Source: Psococerastis gibbosa (taxonomy: Eukaryota; Arthropoda; Insecta; Psocodea; Psocidae). From it: a DNA stretch of 64,000 bases. Each line of letters opens with the position of its first letter. The stretch's first letter is position 1. Of the stretch, positions 31,701-42,265 are shown piece after piece. The DNA is taken from assembly GCA_963971405.1 (NCBI GenBank), contig OZ020485.1:31267921-31331920 (forward strand), in the 5' to 3' direction. The notes under the pieces were generated by a model that was not told the origin of the DNA, ran no database searches, and was given only the letters and a program-made list of their open reading frames with translations. Made by a program: the position numbers and the translations under genes.

Positions 31701-34700
31701 ATCATACACTGGCATATTAAATATTTTATCGTATCTGTTGAATGTAACAAAAATATTTCATCATAATCATTATGCTTGAAAGAAAGATAATAAGGAGGAC
31801 CTTTAGAGAAGACGGAGAGTGGCGTATAAGAAGCAATGCCGAAATAGAAGCAATACTCAACGGAGAAGACATATAGTCCGGTTCATAAAAGCATAATGCA
31901 TCCATAAGGTGCCCATTCCATTGACCGGCTAGGGCTATTTCCAAAAACGGTGACGTGGTAGCAGACATTCAAGACTTAGGTGGCGTTTCCACCGACCTCG
32001 CATTGCAGAATTGACGGAAATGTTTATTTTCCTCTATGCCATAGTTAAAATTGATCAATGATCATACGGTAAAATAACAAACAAACAAACTAAAATTAAA
32101 AAATGGTGTCATGGGATATGTTAAGTACAAACATTTTAATAGATTTCTATAAAAAGAAAAATTCTAATTTCCGTCAATGTCATTTGCATTCTGCAATGCG
32201 AGATCGGCGGAAACGTAACCTAAGTCTTGAATGTCTGCTACCACGTCACTGTTTTTGGAAATAGCCCTAGCCGGTCAATGGAATTCGCGCCTAAGATGGC
32301 GTCGTAAGAATGTCTGACGACTTCGTGCAGAAGAAGATATACAAAGCAATCATGAAAGGAAGACGACTGGCAGGACGTCTTCGAAAACGCTAGAAGGATG
32401 AGCTGTTGGAAACTGGCCTTCGCGAGTTGGCGGAGCATTGTACAATACCGAGATGACTGGAAGAGTGTTGTCGATCAGGCCAAAGCTCATCAAGGGCTGT
32501 GGAGCCAGAAGAAGACTTATTATGCTTGTGGATTTTCCTGCAAGCACTCAATAAAATAATGATGTGGATTTTTAATTGCGTACCTTTGAGTGGGTGCTCC
32601 ACGGAGCTTGGCGGATGATTTGGATGAAATGAAAACTGGAAAGAAATTTGGAAGCTGGAGGGTAACCGGACGGTTCATTTACACGAAAAGATAATGTTTA
32701 CGTTCTATCCTTAACTTTGCTGTTGCAGGTTGGCTGGTTTGCCGACCCGATCTTCAGCACCGGTGACTACCCTGCAGTGATGCGTAGACAGGTTGACGAG
32801 AACAGCGCAGCCGAGGGCCGCCCTAGGTCACGTCTCCCCGTTTTCAGCCCTGAAACCGTCAAACTTGTTCGAGGTGACTACCACGTATATACCTTTATGA
32901 ACATGAAGTCAATGGGTTAGTTGTTAGAGTGAGCCGAATTTGCCAGCATGGAAAATAAAGACAATTTTCTTTCTTCCTGTCTTTTAAATGATCATAGGTT
33001 TTTTTTAATTTCCCTAAAAACGTGTTTTTTCATCAGGTACATACGACTTCTACGGCTTGAACCACTACACTACTTCCATTGCTGTCCCAGCTGAAAAACT
33101 CCAAGGACCTGATCCGTCATGGGAGAGAGATCAAAGAGTTACCACGTTTGTAGACCCTGCATGGCCTGTGGCGGCATCTTCATGGCTTTATGTAAGTCTC
33201 GGTGTGTTTAGGGGGACAGAGGGGGGCACTCTGACCCCAATGATTGAACAAAGATTGTCTAAGTAGACACAACTTCAATGTAATTTGGGCCGAAAGGCCC
33301 AAAATTCACACACATGGAAAATAAAGACAATTTTCTTTATTTCTTTCAATGTCAGTGATAGCCAAAATGAAATTATAATAGCAAAAGAAACTTTACGCTA
33401 TATTTCAAATACCGTACCGTACCATACACAATTAGAAATCAATCAGTCATTTGTCCAGTAGCTTAGACCCGGGGTTCCCAAACTTTTTTGTCGGTGGTCC
33501 ACTAGATTTATTTTATGATTTTCCGTGGACCACCATGGCTGTAACAGGAAAATCGTCAAATTCTAGGACCAAGAGTAGGATGTGCGTACAATTAGCCTTT
33601 ATGCTAATATTTGATTAAATGTTTAGGACTGGTATCGGTTGGATTTGATAGTTCAGTGCCATGACTTAAGCTGTATTTTACATCAAATTTCCAATAACTC
33701 AGCTCTTTTATTTTCTTATTTCTTACTTTGGTCCGTGGACCACCTGACATATGCAATGGACCACAGTTTGGGAACCACTGGCTTAGACTATGCAAATTGT
33801 ACTGTATATATATATACTGTATCTATTTGATATAATACACATCAATAACCATGCAACATTCATTTATATGGAATGTCTTGATAGTATTGTACAATACTTG
33901 TAGTGCAACTGTGCAGGTGTATAGGCTACGTCGCCACAAGGTCTGTCTACATACTGTATGTATTTCCCCATCAATTCTTGTCAATATTTTCAATTGCAGG
34001 TTGTGCCGTGGGGTATTCGTAGCCAACTCAATTACATAAAAAACAAATACAACAACCCAAAGGTTTTCATAACAGAAAATGGGTATTCTGACCGAGGAGA
34101 GATAGAGGACTTTGAACGCATCAACTACTATAGGGTAAGGATACCTGAAAATACCTAGCAATCTTTTGCAATGAACACGTGAGACCATTATCGATAAAGT
34201 AAAAAGTAAAGTAAATTATATTAAACCAGTAAGAATACAAATTGTCAAAAAACATATTCCACACCACGTATATATGTATAGATGATAGGCCAAACGTTTT
34301 GTCTATGATAGTGTTTTTAGTGTTTTGATAGTGATACAGTGGCGGAAATTTTTCAGGAGGGGGGGGGCGAACCTCTATTTTTGGCTTGCACTTAAGCCTG
34401 TCCGTTAGTTTTGCAAAAATAGCAATGAACGCAATTTTTTTGTGAATTTTAATTTAAAAACGTGTTTTTTTCAATTTAATATTTACTTATATAAGTAAAT
34501 TTAAATTATTATTATTTTATTACATAGTAAATGAGAATCTACCAAAAAATCTACCATAATGTGGCCACTCCCGAACCCCACCTCCGGATCCGCCACTGTA
34601 GTGATATGATATTGATCTGATAGTGATTTGTAGAAGGGTACCAAGTAGGTAACAATTATTTATTAGGCTAAGCACCGACTGCTGCAGCCATTCTAACACT

Positions 34701-37221
34701 AATTAAATTGTTGTACAGGGCAGCAGACAATAAGCCAATAAATAATAAATACAATAGTAATAAAGTATAGTCCACGCAAAGTGAGAAAAGTATGGACATG
34801 GAATGTTTTGATCTTGTGCGACACTATAAAAATATTCTTTGCACCATTTGGTGTTACCTTGCTCCATTGATAGAAATACATTAACTGGAGCGGCGGGAGC
34901 CATAATATGCCTTACGAGGCACCCGTTAACCATAAGCCAACTATCAGAGATAAGTACCAACGCAAAAAATATCGAAGTCTTACACATTGCAACATAGCAG
35001 AACGGATACCTGAACCCGGTCAAAAACTTTGTACTTAGCTTGTGCAGGCTACACTTATCACTGGGTTTCCCCGCCAAATTGCGTACTTATCATGTATAGG
35101 CTACACTAGCAGCCATATTGATGACGGTCTCCAGCCCCAGGATGGCTGCATTATATGCAATGAGGCATAACAAAAATTGTGCAAATAATATTTTTACAGT
35201 GTTGCACAGGATCAAAACATTCCATGTCCATACTTTTCTCATTTTGCGTGGACTATAACTGTTGAAGTGATTTAAAATATCTGTAGCACCTATAACTAAC
35301 TGGGCACCTACTCTAAGTTCGGTTGGCCATATGACTAAGTTACTGACTTCCGTCGCTATATGAACTACAATACAACCTAATTTCAGGACTACTTGCAAGA
35401 GATTATAAACGCTGCAACCACTGACGGCTGCAACGTTTTAGGCTACACTGCGTGGAGCTTGGTCGATAACTTCGAGTGGCGACGAGGATACACGTGAGTT
35501 CTTTCAAACTGTTCACCCTTTGCCTTGCAGAGCCTTGAAAAAAGTCTAAGAAACCGTTCGAATTGAGTTTGATAAAACGTCGAGTAGATGAACTGGTTCT
35601 AAATTGCAACACGCAATCATGTCTATGATACCGCCAACGCGGAAACGCAGTTATATTATACTTCATCCAAACAGGGACCTGAAAATGGGATACCGTCAGT
35701 GGCGGATTTATCAATAAGCAACTGAGGCAAATGCCTATTCCAGACACAATTCAATTCCAATTTGCGGACACTCCACGAGCGCGTATTTTAATGATTTTTT
35801 GTGAAGAAAAAAAATTATCAGTTGTTAAGGAAAATTTTTAATTTTTTTTAAAATTTAGGCGCGCATTTCTTTTTTAAATAAAAAGTAGTGGTTTTATTTG
35901 TAACCCAACCCCCCCCCCCCCACTGCCTGTCTTTTCCTGCTGTAACCATATCATTGGTCATGGCTTCATGGACATGGCAAAATCAAACCACATGAGAATT
36001 TTTCTCTGATGAATAATCCAAATTATGGCTACATTCAGAAGCCCGTATTCTCTAACATGATGCTTTACAGGGGCTATGTAATCCTGTCCCACTGCAGCAA
36101 TGGAGATAGTACTGGACTTCCCACCCCTCCATGTTGCAGTGGAAACTTCTGCAGAAATGGCATTACTAGGAGTGGAAGGGCAATTAAGAGAGACTCAGCC
36201 TCTCTGACTACGTCTGACCACTGCCTGGATATGCCAAGCGATAGAATCCATCCAAAATACTGTTTTAGGAGGGAATTCGAAACTATATTAGGGACAATGA
36301 AAGAATGCTGCGAATCAGCAGGAATTCTCAATAGTCACACAATCAAGTGGTATACTGATGGCTCTAGGCTAGGAAGTACCAAACCAAACCAAATATCTGG
36401 AGTCTCTTAGGGAGACAACTATAGTCTTGCAGATTCTGCAATGAAGGTGCGGAGGACCTGCGATGCGATGCGATGCAATCGCACGAAGAAGAGCAGCATG
36501 CTCGGAAAGCTTGCAGTTACATGTAAAAGACCTACCACTTCTGAATCCCCTCAAGATCCTGGCTCTCGTGAGGGAGATAGGCCTCGAGAAAGTGATGTAG
36601 AAGTGATGTAGATACTTTGTTGTAGGGGGCACAATAGGCCAATAGGCTTAAGTGCACACAGGTAACACCTGTACCCCAACTTATATAAACCCCCCCCCCC
36701 CCCGTCGCCTCTATATATACAATAATTATTAATGTCCGCGACAAGGGCAGTGCCTGATATATCCGCACAAAGCCCAATCCGCCCCTGGATACCGTATGTA
36801 TGAAACGTTTCTTCCCGTGCTTTATGCTCCTAAAGTCAGTGTTAAACTACAGCTTTAAATATATAATGTACCGTGCTTTATTTTTCAATACAGTGACTTA
36901 CAATATTTGTATTTAAGGGGTGAGTTATGAAAAAAATGTATGGAAATGTCTCATTATAAAAAATTAATGCATTCGCTTTAATCGTAATTGGCTAGGATTT
37001 AGGAGAAAACTGGGCGTAGCGGGATTTTCCCTTTAATGTGTATATTGAACAGCACAAGAACCTCTAACAAATTATAATTTTCTGGTTTATTTTATTGCAG
37101 CGAGAGATTCGGAATAATTGCAGTGGATTTTAACAACCCCAGCAGACCTCGCACATGGAAAAAGTCAGCACAATGGTTTCGTGATTTGATCGCCTCTCGG
37201 ACATTGCCACTAGCGAGTTAG
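26576..37221 (+). CDS. GH1 beta-glucosidase / myrosinase-like, paralog C
   Basis: Secreted retaining beta-glucosidase of family GH1. Exons: 26576-26708, 27797-27930, 28359-28493, 30248-30370, 30500-30683, 31336-31430, 32729-32873, 33037-33191, 34000-34134, 35387-35493, 37101-37221. The sum is 1467 nt, 488 aa. Signal peptide [17 protein letters not shown]. Seen: [15 protein letters not shown], acid/base Glu184 in WITFNEP, nucleophile Glu394 in FITENGYSD, and NFEW. Exon 7 is one codon shorter than in A and B, and the C-terminus ends early at TLPLAS; both are outside the catalytic core. It is closest to B by eye: exons 3-5 and 9 are almost the same at protein level. At 10.6 kb it is the longest of the three, because its introns host three hAT-like elements, a TA-flanked MITE, a PIF-type MITE nested in a LINE fragment, and a SINE. 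All splice sites are GT-AG. Confidence 0.95.
28012..28135 (-). pseudogene. LINE 3' end fragment, GH1-C intron 2
   Basis: Its minus strand shares the 3' end of the 22325 copy: a poly-C run, then GCGCACGCGACACTAAG and a GAAGAAGAA tail. Only about 120 bp remain. Confidence 0.6.
28676..28706 (+). repeat. AT dinucleotide microsatellite
   Basis: About 15 copies of TA/AT. Confidence 0.9.
28820..29452. mobile_element. Possible hAT-like element, GH1-C intron 3
   Basis: Ends CAGTGACGTAACGA and (inverted) CAGGAGCGTAACGA, about 633 bp apart. No matching target duplication, so boundaries are uncertain. Confidence 0.45.
29686..29875 (+). mobile_element. tRNA-derived SINE, GH1-C intron 3
   Basis: A box TAGCGTAGTGG, B box GGTTCGAGTCC, then the family body ending CTAGGTTGGCTTAGTAATAG and an A-rich tail. 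Confidence 0.82.
30832..30965 (-). repeat. LINE-like 3' tail fragment, GH1-C intron 5
   Basis: The minus strand ends GGCTGTGACTTGAAGAAGAA, similar to the tail of the fragment at 51900. Confidence 0.45.
31765..32530 (+). pseudogene. LINE RT C-terminal remnant split by a MITE, GH1-C intron 6
   Basis: Left part reads [20 protein letters not shown], typical of LINE RT C-termini; the right part after the MITE ends [14 protein letters not shown]. Several stops and shifts. The gap is the PIF-type MITE at 31908-32291. Confidence 0.8.
31908..32291. mobile_element. PIF/Harbinger-like MITE copy 3 (inside a LINE fragment)
   Basis: 384 bp, flanked by TAA on both sides (31905-31907 and 32292-32294). It splits a non-LTR retrotransposon remnant, so it is younger than that remnant. 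Confidence 0.88.
33469..33780. mobile_element. hAT-like MITE, GH1-C intron 8
   Basis: 312 bp; ends CAGTGGTTCCCAAACT (right) and CCGGGGTTCCCAAACT (left); exact 8-bp target duplication GCTTAGAC at 33461-33468 and 33781-33788. Confidence 0.9.
34337..34598. mobile_element. hAT-like MITE, GH1-C intron 9
   Basis: 262 bp; ends CAGTGGCGGA; exact 8-bp duplication TAGTGATA at 34329-34336 and 34599-34606; contains a poly-G run. Confidence 0.9.
34768..35255. mobile_element. TA-flanked MITE, long copy, in GH1-C intron 9
   Basis: Same arms as 42747-42946 (about 95 bp each) and TA flanks, but with about 290 bp of extra central sequence that the short copy lacks. No coding capacity seen. Confidence 0.85.
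35697..36787. mobile_element. hAT-like element carrying a LINE fragment, GH1-C intron 10
   Basis: 1091 bp; ends CAGTGGCGGATT and (inverted) CAGGGGCGGATT; exact 8-bp duplication GATACCGT at 35689-35696 and 36788-36795. The interior includes LINE RNase H sequence (36060-36610). No hAT transposase seen. Confidence 0.85.
36060..36610 (+). pseudogene. LINE RNase H and C-terminal zinc-knuckle fragment
   Basis: Frames in turn read [20 protein letters not shown], then [13 protein letters not shown] (RNase H first catalytic Asp), then after a deletion [11 protein letters not shown] and a terminal [18 protein letters not shown]. This resembles the end of R1/Jockey-type ORF2. It lies within the hAT-like element 35697-36787. 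Confidence 0.75.
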
Positions 37222-37262
37222 AAGATTTTAGCCTACTACCAGGGAGTAATATTCGTGAACAA

Positions 37263-37268
37263 AATAAA
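37263..37268 (+). terminator. Poly(A) signal of GH1-C
   Basis: AATAAA 42 bases after the stop; a second AATAAA lies at 37283-37288. Confidence 0.6.
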
Positions 37269-37593
37269 CTGTTTTTAAAGGAAATAAAATTCAATATAGG
37301 TATATCAATGATACCTTCATTTTGTCGTGTATTGTATATGTGAATATAGGTCTTTGGACAAACGTTGTGCATGGAATTTAGGTTGAGAGTTGATTTACAC
37401 CATAAAATTAATACAGTATTTTTATACATCTTCTCGTTATTTTATTTGTTTTAATTCAAATTCAATAACTGTGGCCAATCGATGTTAGCACAGCTTTCAT
37501 AAAAATATTGAGGAACATTTCTTCTACTTTATGGCATCACATTTATGCCTTAACTATCAATATCAACAGAAATTCAACGCAATAAATGCATAG

Positions 37594-38073
37594 TAGGTAC
37601 TGTTCGCCCAGAAAAGTTTGCAAATGTCCATGAAAATAACCCTTAATGCTTTACCAAATCGGGGACAAGCCCCGGCTCTCCATGTAAATTCCCTATGCTG
37701 CATTTTCAAATCAGATAGAACTACTTTGCATGTGTTTGTATACACAAAATTTACGGGGGTTCCATTCCAAATTTAATGCATTAAGGTCACAAGTGGACAT
37801 TGCTTATTTTTTTTTAGCTAAAATTGTCGATCTGTTGCACTTTTTACAAATTCACGACTCCAGTGTCAATGTTAAAATTAAAATTTTCTGAATGTTAGTT
37901 AATTGTCTTCAACTACTGTAGCAACGCTAGTGGAACGGTTTTAGGATCATCATAGAACAAAATCAAAGCAATATTTATTGTTATAAATATTATTAGTGAT
38001 GCGTTTCTTGAATTTGAGAAATTTATAAAATTTTCATCTTACCATACTGTGTTATAAAATGGATCAACTTGAA
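37594..38073 (+). repeat. Left arm of the long inverted repeat
   Basis: Inverted copy of 42266-42746. The inner end contains the start of a small open frame, ATGGATCAACTTGAA, which therefore exists facing inward in both arms. Confidence 0.8.
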
Positions 38074-38259
38074 TGTAGACAGTTAATATCGAAGTTAAGG
38101 GCATTCAGACCGCAGAAAAGAGTGTTAAGTCTTACCAAATCAAGCAGGCCTAGTAAGAGGAAGCAACTAAAGCAACATTTCTGCATGAACCGTTTGGTAA
38201 GGCAAGCAAATTCACTAGGAGGCATGAATGATGAACTTAAACCTTTGCAAACTATTTAA
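38059..38259 (+). other. Small open frame starting in the long inverted repeat
   Basis: 66 codons, basic (many Lys/Arg), beginning MDQLECRQLISKLRAF. No family recognised. The first codons are in the inverted-repeat arm. May be chance or a relic of the element's own gene. Confidence 0.3.
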
Positions 38260-38584
38260 GGAAGTTGAAAGTTATATTTAAGATATATATATACAGAGTC
38301 TAGGAGTCCGTCGAGGTATAAAATCAACAAAAATATAAAGGAAAGAAGACGTCAAAAATAGTACGATAATCTCGACGAATGTGATGAAAGTATGATAAGG
38401 AACCCCATAATTATGCATATTCATCCTAGGATGATTGCTGACTGTTAAGCTTGGACACCCTGCGACAAGAAATATTAGAGCTTGATAGTCGTTACCAAAT
38501 GCCCAAGGAGAGCCCCCGTGTATTTATCACTAGGCGTCTTCATTTCAGGTAAAATAAAAAACACAACCAGTCGGTTGAGGAGAC

Positions 38585-38971
38585 TGTAGCTTGTCGAAGG
38601 ACGATGCAATTGAATAGGCAGTGTAGACTTGAATTGGTTTGTATTGCAGTGCTTCGACTCAAGTTAGAGTAATTTAACACACAGTGGTTACAATATGAGC
38701 TGTGAGACAAGAACGATACATGCTTACAATTAATATTGAATTTGATCCAGCCTGCTTCCATATAGAAAAACCAACTCTGTGTCCACAGCTAAAGGAGCTG
38801 ATGAGACACAGAGGGTAGATTAAAGATATTATTGAATAAGAGAAATAAATACGTAAAAGGAAGATTGAGGAATATTGAATTATCTGAATGTGAACAGCGC
38901 CATCTACCGGGAAAAAGGTGAAGCTGGAAGCAGACTGGTTATTACACATGTGGGACTAAGTGGTCCCCACA
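38585..38971 (-). repeat. 3' LTR of the gypsy-like element
   Basis: 387 bp, identical by eye to the other LTR; it contributes the last codons and the stop of the shortened pol frame. Confidence 0.92.
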
Positions 38972-40433
38972 TTACCCCCCTCCTAAGACTGGAAGTCGGA
39001 GAAATGTCGTGGAACGTGGACGTGACGACCTGAGCGAGTGGTGCTTGTTCGTTGGCTGCATTTGGTAGGAACCGGCGGTAGTAGTTAATCATGCCAAGGA
39101 AACGGCGTAGATCTTTGAATGTCTTTGGAAGAGGGTATTCAGTGAGTGCCTTTACCCTGTCTGGTAGGGCTTGTGTGCCTTCTGCTGACACGAGGTAACC
39201 AAGAAAGCTGATTGACCCAACGCCGAGGGTACACTTGCTAGGATTAATGACTAGGCCATATTCTCGGAATCGTTGGAAGAGTTGACGTAGGTGTGATTCG
39301 TGCTCCTGCTTATCACTCGATGCAACCAGTACGTCGTCGATGTATGAATATGCCCACGGGAGGTCGCGTAGGATGTTATCCATGAAGCGTTGGAAGGTTT
39401 GAGCAGCATTGCGAAGACCGAATGTCATGAATGGGAATTCGAAAAGGCCGAACGGAGTATTTATTGCTGTCTTTGGAATGTCACCATTGGAAACTGGTAT
39501 CTGGGTGAATGCTTTGACCAGGTCTATTTTGCTGAATACGGTTTTTCCTCGCAATTCTGCACTGAAATCTGCGATGTGGCGGACTGGGTGCGCGTCAGGA
39601 ATTGTTCGAGCATTGAGCCGTCTGTAGTCCCCGCATGGGCGCCATGAATGGTCGCTTTTAGGTACTAGGTGTAATGGTGAGGCCCATGGGCTGTCGGACG
39701 GACGACATACGCCGGTCTGGATCATGTCGTTGAACTCCTTTTTGGCGATAATAAACTTGTCCGGGGCCAACCGGCGTGGGCGAGCGGAGACGGGAGGTCC
39801 GTCTGTCGTTCTAATGTAGTGGACCGTGGAGTGTTTGACCTGGTCTGTGGGTTGTCTCGGCCGCGTGAGGTCGCTAAACTCCTCAATTATTACTTTTAGA
39901 CTGGCCGGGGTACTGTGCGGTATTGTTAAGGTAGAAACGCTAGGTTGCTTGGAGGGGCTTTGACACAGGTTCGCCTTGCGATGCGTTGTCCCGTCGATCA
40001 GCTTTGAGTTCTGGAGATCCACCAGCAAATTAGAGGCTGCGAGAAAGTCTGCACCGATGATGGGTTGCGTGACATCGGCAATGATGAAATTCCAACGGAA
40101 ACTGCGTCGTAATCCCAGGTCCAGTTGTTGAGCTGTTGTTCCGTACGTATTGATGATTGTGCCATTGGCGGCAGTCAGCTCGAGTTGAGTACGACGGAGC
40201 GGTAGGTTGAGACGGGCACGTGGAAAAACGCAGATGTCGGACCCTGTGTCAATGAGATAACGTATCTTGGTGCAAGGGTCCGTGATAAGAAGGCGATGTG
40301 AGGTTTTAAGCAGGTGTGTAGTGGCGCAGGCAGGCCCTGCCTTTACTGGCTGCGATCGTCGTTTTTCGGAAATCTGCATGGCTGCTGGCACTTTCTGGCC
40401 TTCCTCCCATAGGTTTGGTGGTAAAAACACCAA
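38904..40433 (-). pseudogene. Truncated Pol: protease and reverse transcriptase only
   Basis: Open frame of 509 codons. An aspartic protease motif (LIDTGSDICVFP) is followed by a full-looking reverse transcriptase fingers/palm: WRPCGDYRRLN, FSKIDLVKAF, and the catalytic YIDD. It continues to the RT thumb (FLGMINYYRRFLPNA) and then breaks. At about 39032-39050 the sequence jumps to the normal far C-terminal tail of such polyproteins, readable in another frame (TRSGRHVHVPRHFSDF then stop at 38983-38985). RNase H and integrase are therefore missing by internal deletion. The shifted frame runs through the polypurine tract and stops in the LTR. Described only; not functional alone for integration. 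Confidence 0.85.
38972..38982 (-). other. Polypurine tract
   Basis: The minus strand reads GGAGGGGGGTAA directly before the 3' LTR, the usual site of plus-strand priming. Confidence 0.65.
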
Positions 40434-41806
40434 GTTGGGTCTTGTTTAGGCGCTGGTGAACGGAACTGGCGCTGGAACCGTGGCTGTGTGGCACGTTGTC
40501 CGTATCTGTCGGCGAACTGTGCCTGTAGAGCCGCGACGTTCTCTGTTAACGTCTTCAATAGGTCCACAGGGGCCATTGTGCACTCAAGAATCCGGTCACG
40601 TGTTGCTGAATTGATGGTGGCCATCTTGTCGGCGAGGTTCGCGACGTCACCTAGTGACAGGTGATCATGACCGATGATTGCCAATTGTATAGCGTGCGGG
40701 AGGCGAGACGTCCAAATGGTGCGTAAAACCGAGTCTGATATGGCTTTCTCTGCGAGGGCCCGCAGTCTCCGGAGAAAGGAGCTGGGAGTTTTGTCCCCTA
40801 TGTCTTCCGACATTAGTAGCTGAATGCGACTGCTTGCTGGAAGACTCATTCGTTGGATTAACTGCGTTTTTAGCTCAGTGTATGGGTTTACTGGTACTGG
40901 GGCAGCTAACAAATCTGAGATCTCGCTGAGGGTACTTTGGTCGAGCGCTGAAAGGACGTGGTAATATTTCGTCGTTTCCATTGTGACCCCAGCAAGTGCG
41001 AACTGAGCCTCCGCTTGAGTGAACCACAGTGCCGGTGACAGGTTGGCCGACTGTGTCCAGAAGGGTGGAAGCTTGACCGAGACTGCCATCGTACTAGCAG
41101 GGCCTGTCATCTTGGTTGTAGCCGTGGGTGTCGGTGTTGTGGCTGTAGCAGTTGTAGCTGTAGCGGTTGTAGCTGTAGCGGTCGTAGCTGTAGCGGTTGT
41201 AGCTGTAACGGTCGTAGCTGTAGCGGTTGTGGCTGTGGTCTGCGGCATCTTGCAGGTTGTGGCTGTGCTGCTGCGGTGAATGTAGCTGCTCCGGGGTGGT
41301 TTCCACCGCCTATGGCCGGATGAGACGTTCTGGAGGCTGGAACTGGAACTGGCTGGAAGCTGGAACTGGCTGGAACTGGAACTGGCTGGAAGCTGGAACT
41401 GGAACTGGCTGGAACTGGAACTGGCTGGAAGCTGGAACTGGCTGGAACTGGAACTGGCTGGAACTGGAGCTGGCTGGAACTGGAGCTGGCTGGAACTGGA
41501 ACTGGCTGGAACTGGCTGGAATTGGCTGGAACTGGAATTGGCTGGAACTGGAATTGGCTGGAACTGGAACTGGCTGGAACTGGAGCTGGAATCTGGAAGG
41601 CTGCTTGTTCCGTTGTCGAGGGTCACCAATGTAGCTTGTCGAAGGACGATGCAATTGAATAGGCAGTGTAGACTTGAATTGGTTTGTATTGCAGTGCTTC
41701 GACTCAAGTTAGAGTAATTTAACACACAGTGGTTACAATATGAGCTGTGAGACAAGAACGATACATGCTTACAATTAATATTGAATTTGATCCAGCCTGC
41801 TTCCAT
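40343..41806 (-). CDS. Gag of the gypsy-like element
   Basis: Open frame of 487 codons. Its first Met lies in the LTR; likelier starts are the Met codons at 41248, 41110 or 41089. After the LTR come a Gln/Pro/Ser-rich tandem-repeat stretch and an Ala/Thr repeat, then a conserved Gag core from about 41089 with LPPFWTQSANLSPALWFTQAE, and a terminal zinc-knuckle-like CFYHQTYGRKARKCQQPC. The core and knuckle resemble Gag proteins of arthropod gypsy elements. It overlaps pol by about 91 bp in the -1 frame, as expected for ribosomal frameshifting. Its frame is intact. Confidence 0.8.
   Translation of the reverse strand: MEAGWIKFNINCKHVSFLSHSSYCNHCVLNYSNLSRSTAIQTNSSLHCLFNCIVLRQATLVTLDNGTSSLPDSSSSSSQFQFQPIPVPANSSSSQFQPVPASSSSSQLQFQPAPVPASSSSSQFQLPASSSSSQFQFQLPASSSSSQFQLPASSSSSLQNVSSGHRRWKPPRSSYIHRSSTATTCKMPQTTATTATATTVTATTATATTATATTATATTATATTPTPTATTKMTGPASTMAVSVKLPPFWTQSANLSPALWFTQAEAQFALAGVTMETTKYYHVLSALDQSTLSEISDLLAAPVPVNPYTELKTQLIQRMSLPASSRIQLLMSEDIGDKTPSSFLRRLRALAEKAISDSVLRTIWTSRLPHAIQLAIIGHDHLSLGDVANLADKMATINSATRDRILECTMAPVDLLKTLTENVAALQAQFADRYGQRATQPRFQRQFRSPAPKQDPTWCFYHQTYGRKARKCQQPCRFPKNDDRSQ
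41128..41235 (-). repeat. Tandem repeat encoding Ala-Thr run in Gag
   Basis: Units of GTAGCTGTAGCGGTTGTA and close variants; in the Gag frame they give repeated Thr-Ala-Thr. Confidence 0.85.
41333..41592 (-). repeat. Minisatellite in the Gag leader
   Basis: About 260 bp of variable copies of a CTGGAACTGG / CTGGAAGCTGG unit, read in the Gag frame as Gln-Phe-Gln-Pro and Ala-Ser-Ser-Ser runs. Confidence 0.85.
41612..41629 (-). other. Candidate primer-binding site
   Basis: Directly after the 5' LTR the minus strand reads TTGGTGACCCTCGACAAC, the expected place for tRNA priming. I did not assign the tRNA. Confidence 0.5.
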
Positions 41807-42016
41807 ATAGAAAAACCAACTCTGTGTCCACAGCTAAAGGAGCTGATGAGACACAGAGGGTAGATTAAAGATATTATTGAATAAGAGAAATAAATACGTA
41901 AAAGGAAGATTGAGGAATATTGAATTATCTGAATGTGAACAGCGCCATCTACCGGGAAAAAGGTGAAGCTGGAAGCAGACTGGTTATTACACATGTGGGA
42001 CTAAGTGGTCCCCACA
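41630..42016 (-). repeat. 5' LTR of the gypsy-like element
   Basis: 387 bp, identical by eye to 38585-38971. Confidence 0.92.
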
Positions 42017-42265
42017 AGACTATTATAAATACACGCATCAGAAGTGCAGCAGAAACAAAGAAGCCACAATTTAAATGCTGTGCAGATTTAAGATGTTTGA
42101 CAAAATACAACGTCGCCACGCACGCTTTCTTGGCGTTATAGGTATTTACAAGGAATCCGAAACGCCAGGTCTGAAGGAAATCGCATTGTATACCTTGACG
42201 AGACCCTTATTGGTGTGATACACAGAAACTCTATTCTGTGGCCTGAACGCTCTTAAGTCAACTTT

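Larger units (their letters stand above)
38585..42016 (-). mobile_element. Ty3/gypsy-like LTR retrotransposon, internally deleted
   Basis: 3432-bp element with 387-bp LTRs that begin TG, end CA and look identical. A 4-bp target duplication AGAC sits at 38581-38584 and 42017-42020. Transcribed on the minus strand, so the 5' LTR is at 41630-42016. It encodes Gag and a Pol that stops after the reverse transcriptase; RNase H and integrase are gone. Identical LTRs mean a very recent insertion, which cannot have used an integrase of its own. It lies inside the long-inverted-repeat element. Confidence 0.92.

Noticed and set aside
35090-35747. Minus-strand open frames across GH1-C exon 10
   Set aside because: They are shadows of the exon and of the adjacent MITE, with no family match.
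41019-41634. Plus-strand open frames rich in Val-Ala and Trp-Asn-Leu-Glu
   Set aside because: Reverse translation of the Gag minisatellites, not proteins.
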